From an uncultured Actinomyces sp. (GTDB lineage Bacteria; Actinomycetota; Actinomycetes; Actinomycetales; Actinomycetaceae): a stretch of 27,254 nt of DNA. Shown here piece by piece: positions 25,974-27,254 of this stretch. The notes beneath the pieces were generated by a model. That model was given only the letters and a program-made list of their open reading frames with translations. It was not told where the DNA came from and made no database searches. Each line of letters opens with the position of its first letter. The stretch's first letter is position 1. The stretch spans positions 1 through 27,254 of the forward strand of contig CABKMZ010000023.1 in the NCBI GenBank assembly GCA_902373545.1, given 5' to 3'. A program made the translations under genes and the position numbers.

Positions 25974-27254
25974 TTAGGAACCCTGGATCGTAACCGCGAC
26001 GTCCTGAGTCGAGCCGTCCCGAGCGATCGTCAGGTTGATCGTGTCGCCCGCCTTGTAGCGACGCACGTAGCCGATGAGCTGCTTGGGGCTGGTGACTTCC
26101 TGACCTTCGACCTTGAGGATGACGTCCCCGGCGCGCAGGCCGGCAGCGGCGGCACCGGAGCCGGAGGAAACCTCCTGAACCTGCGCGCCGACGTAGGTGT
26201 CGGAGCCGACGGTGGCGGTCGCAGCCTTGACGGTGACGCCGAGCAGGCCGTGGGAGGCGAAGCCGTTGGTGATGAGCTGTTCGGCAATGGACACCGTCAG
26301 GTCTGAGGGGATCGCGAAGCCCAGGCCAATCGACCCTGCCTGGCCGTCGGCGGAGGTGGCCAGCGACTTGATCGAGGAGTTAATGCCGATCACCGCGCCG
26401 GTTGCGTCGAACAGCGGGCCGCCCGAGTTACCGGGGTTAATAGAAGCGTCGATCTGGATGGCGTTGGTGACGACCAGGTCGGAGGACGCCTGCGTCTGGT
26501 CCTGCGCGGTGGAATCCTCGTCCATGGAAACCTCGACGGGGCGGTTGAGCGCGGAAACGATACCGGTCGTAACCGTGTTCGACAGGCCCAGCGGCGCACC
26601 GATCGCCATGACGGGCGCGCCGACCTGGAGGTTCTGCGAGCTCGCGAAGCGCGCAACCGTCAGGTTCGACGGCGGATTTTCCAGGCGGATGACGGCCAGG
26701 TCGGTGGTCTTGTCGTGGCCGACGATGCGCGCGGCGTACAGGCGCCCGTCCGCCAGGGTGACCTGAAGCTGGCCGCCGTCGATTGCCGGGGAGATCACGT
26801 GGTAGTTGGTGACGATGTCACCCTGGGCGTCGTAGATGACGCCGGAACCGGTGCCGCCCGAGGACGGTCCCTGGCTCTGGATGGTGACGACCGCGGGGGA
26901 CACGGCCGCGGCGACTGCGGTCCAGTCGGCGACATCGCTCGACGCGGGCACGGTCGCGACGGTGCCGTTGTTGAGGTTCTCCGCCGTGGCGACGCGCAGC
27001 AGCTCGGGGCGCACGTACAGCATCGCGCCCAGGGTCAAGCCGATCGTCAGGAGCATTGCGCCCAGCAGGGCGACCCACCCGGGTCCGCGCTTCTTGATGA
27101 TGATGGTTTGTCCAGGTTCCGGGGACGAGGCCGGGGCCGCGTATCCGGTGACCGGCATTCCTGCGGGCGGCGCGTAGGTGCCGCCCGAGGCCTCGCCGCG
27201 CTCTGCGCCCGGCGCGGAGTGCGCGGGGGCGGCGGGGGCGGCAGGTGCGGCGGG
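25974..27254 (-). CDS. HtrA/DegP-like serine protease with PDZ domain, N-terminus cut
   Basis: The frame is open through the right edge, giving 426 residues in the window; the ATG at 27158 is probably internal because the same frame continues upstream as an Ala/Pro-rich stretch (PAAPAAPAAP and on). Counting from that ATG: residues about 27-49 are one membrane helix (GWVALLGAMLLTIGLTLGAM); the trypsin-like domain follows with the catalytic triad H120 (TNYHVI), D153 (TTDLAV) and S245 (NPGNSGGPLF); a PDZ domain fills about 290-394, with GLLGVTVK and GLRAGDVILKVEG. The layout is that of actinobacterial HtrA proteins: disordered cytoplasmic N-terminus, one anchor, protease and PDZ outside, acting in protein quality control at the cell surface. 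The stop is TAA at 25974. Which HtrA paralogue it is cannot be told. Confidence 0.93.
   Translation of the reverse strand, partial: PAAPAAPAAPAHSAPGAERGEASGGTYAPPAGMPVTGYAAPASSPEPGQTIIIKKRGPGWVALLGAMLLTIGLTLGAMLYVRPELLRVATAENLNNGTVATVPASSDVADWTAVAAAVSPAVVTIQSQGPSSGGTGSGVIYDAQGDIVTNYHVISPAIDGGQLQVTLADGRLYAARIVGHDKTTDLAVIRLENPPSNLTVARFASSQNLQVGAPVMAIGAPLGLSNTVTTGIVSALNRPVEVSMDEDSTAQDQTQASSDLVVTNAIQIDASINPGNSGGPLFDATGAVIGINSSIKSLATSADGQAGSIGLGFAIPSDLTVSIAEQLITNGFASHGLLGVTVKAATATVGSDTYVGAQVQEVSSGSGAAAAGLRAGDVILKVEGQEVTSPKQLIGYVRRYKAGDTINLTIARDGSTQDVAVTIQGS

Overview
The window is GC-rich, gene-dense DNA from an actinobacterium. GTG and TTG starts, tightly overlapping start/stop codons and an actinobacterial-type complex I operon (C-terminal tails on NuoJ, NuoH and NuoE; an FprA-like ferredoxin/adrenodoxin reductase; a geranylgeranyl-reductase-family gene beside nuoA) fit the Actinomycetaceae (Actinomyces/Schaalia-like). 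That placement is inferred from gene content and style, not from a database match.

Layout, left to right. (1) 1-431: the 3' part of a yajQ-family gene on the + strand, closed by a textbook hairpin plus T-tract terminator. (2) 591-3268: two minus-strand single genes, an HtpX membrane protease and an FprA-type NADPH:ferredoxin reductase. (3) 3269-4955: about 1.7 kb with no credible gene, holding a 92-bp direct repeat pair, small hairpins and C-rich low-complexity sequence. (4) 4956-23311: one very long minus-strand operon, read right to left: geranylgeranyl-reductase-family gene, nuoA-B-C-D-E-F-G-H-I-J-K-L-M-N, then a long-chain polyprenyl diphosphate synthase. Most junctions overlap by 1-8 nt. 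(5) 23636-25628: a divergent pair, menG (minus) and menF-like isochorismate synthase (plus). (6) 25629-25973: the gap between convergent genes, filled by a 19-bp-period array of nine GCGGATAG-type motifs, six in one orientation and three inverted. (7) 25974 to the right edge: an HtrA/DegP-like membrane-anchored serine protease, N-terminus cut by the window.

How the genes fit together: complex I (NuoA-N) moves electrons from NADH to a quinone, and the genes around it make and tailor menaquinone. MenF opens the pathway (chorismate to isochorismate), the polyprenyl synthase would supply the side chain, MenG methylates the ring, and the geranylgeranyl-reductase-family enzyme probably saturates part of the side chain (MenJ-like). 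The region therefore looks like a respiratory module that combines the enzyme with the supply of its electron acceptor.

Most of the window is ordinary housekeeping sequence. The points most worth a second look are the 19-bp direct/inverted array at 25669-25829; a NuoG in which all four positions that should hold cluster N7 ligands are non-cysteine while the ligands of every other cluster are kept; an apparent extra insertion in NuoG; a shared GACGAGGCC 5' arm in four terminator-like hairpins lacking T-tracts; the 92-bp repeat pair; and the lysine/alanine repeat tail of NuoE. I found no CRISPR array, rRNA, tRNA, insertion sequence or phage gene.
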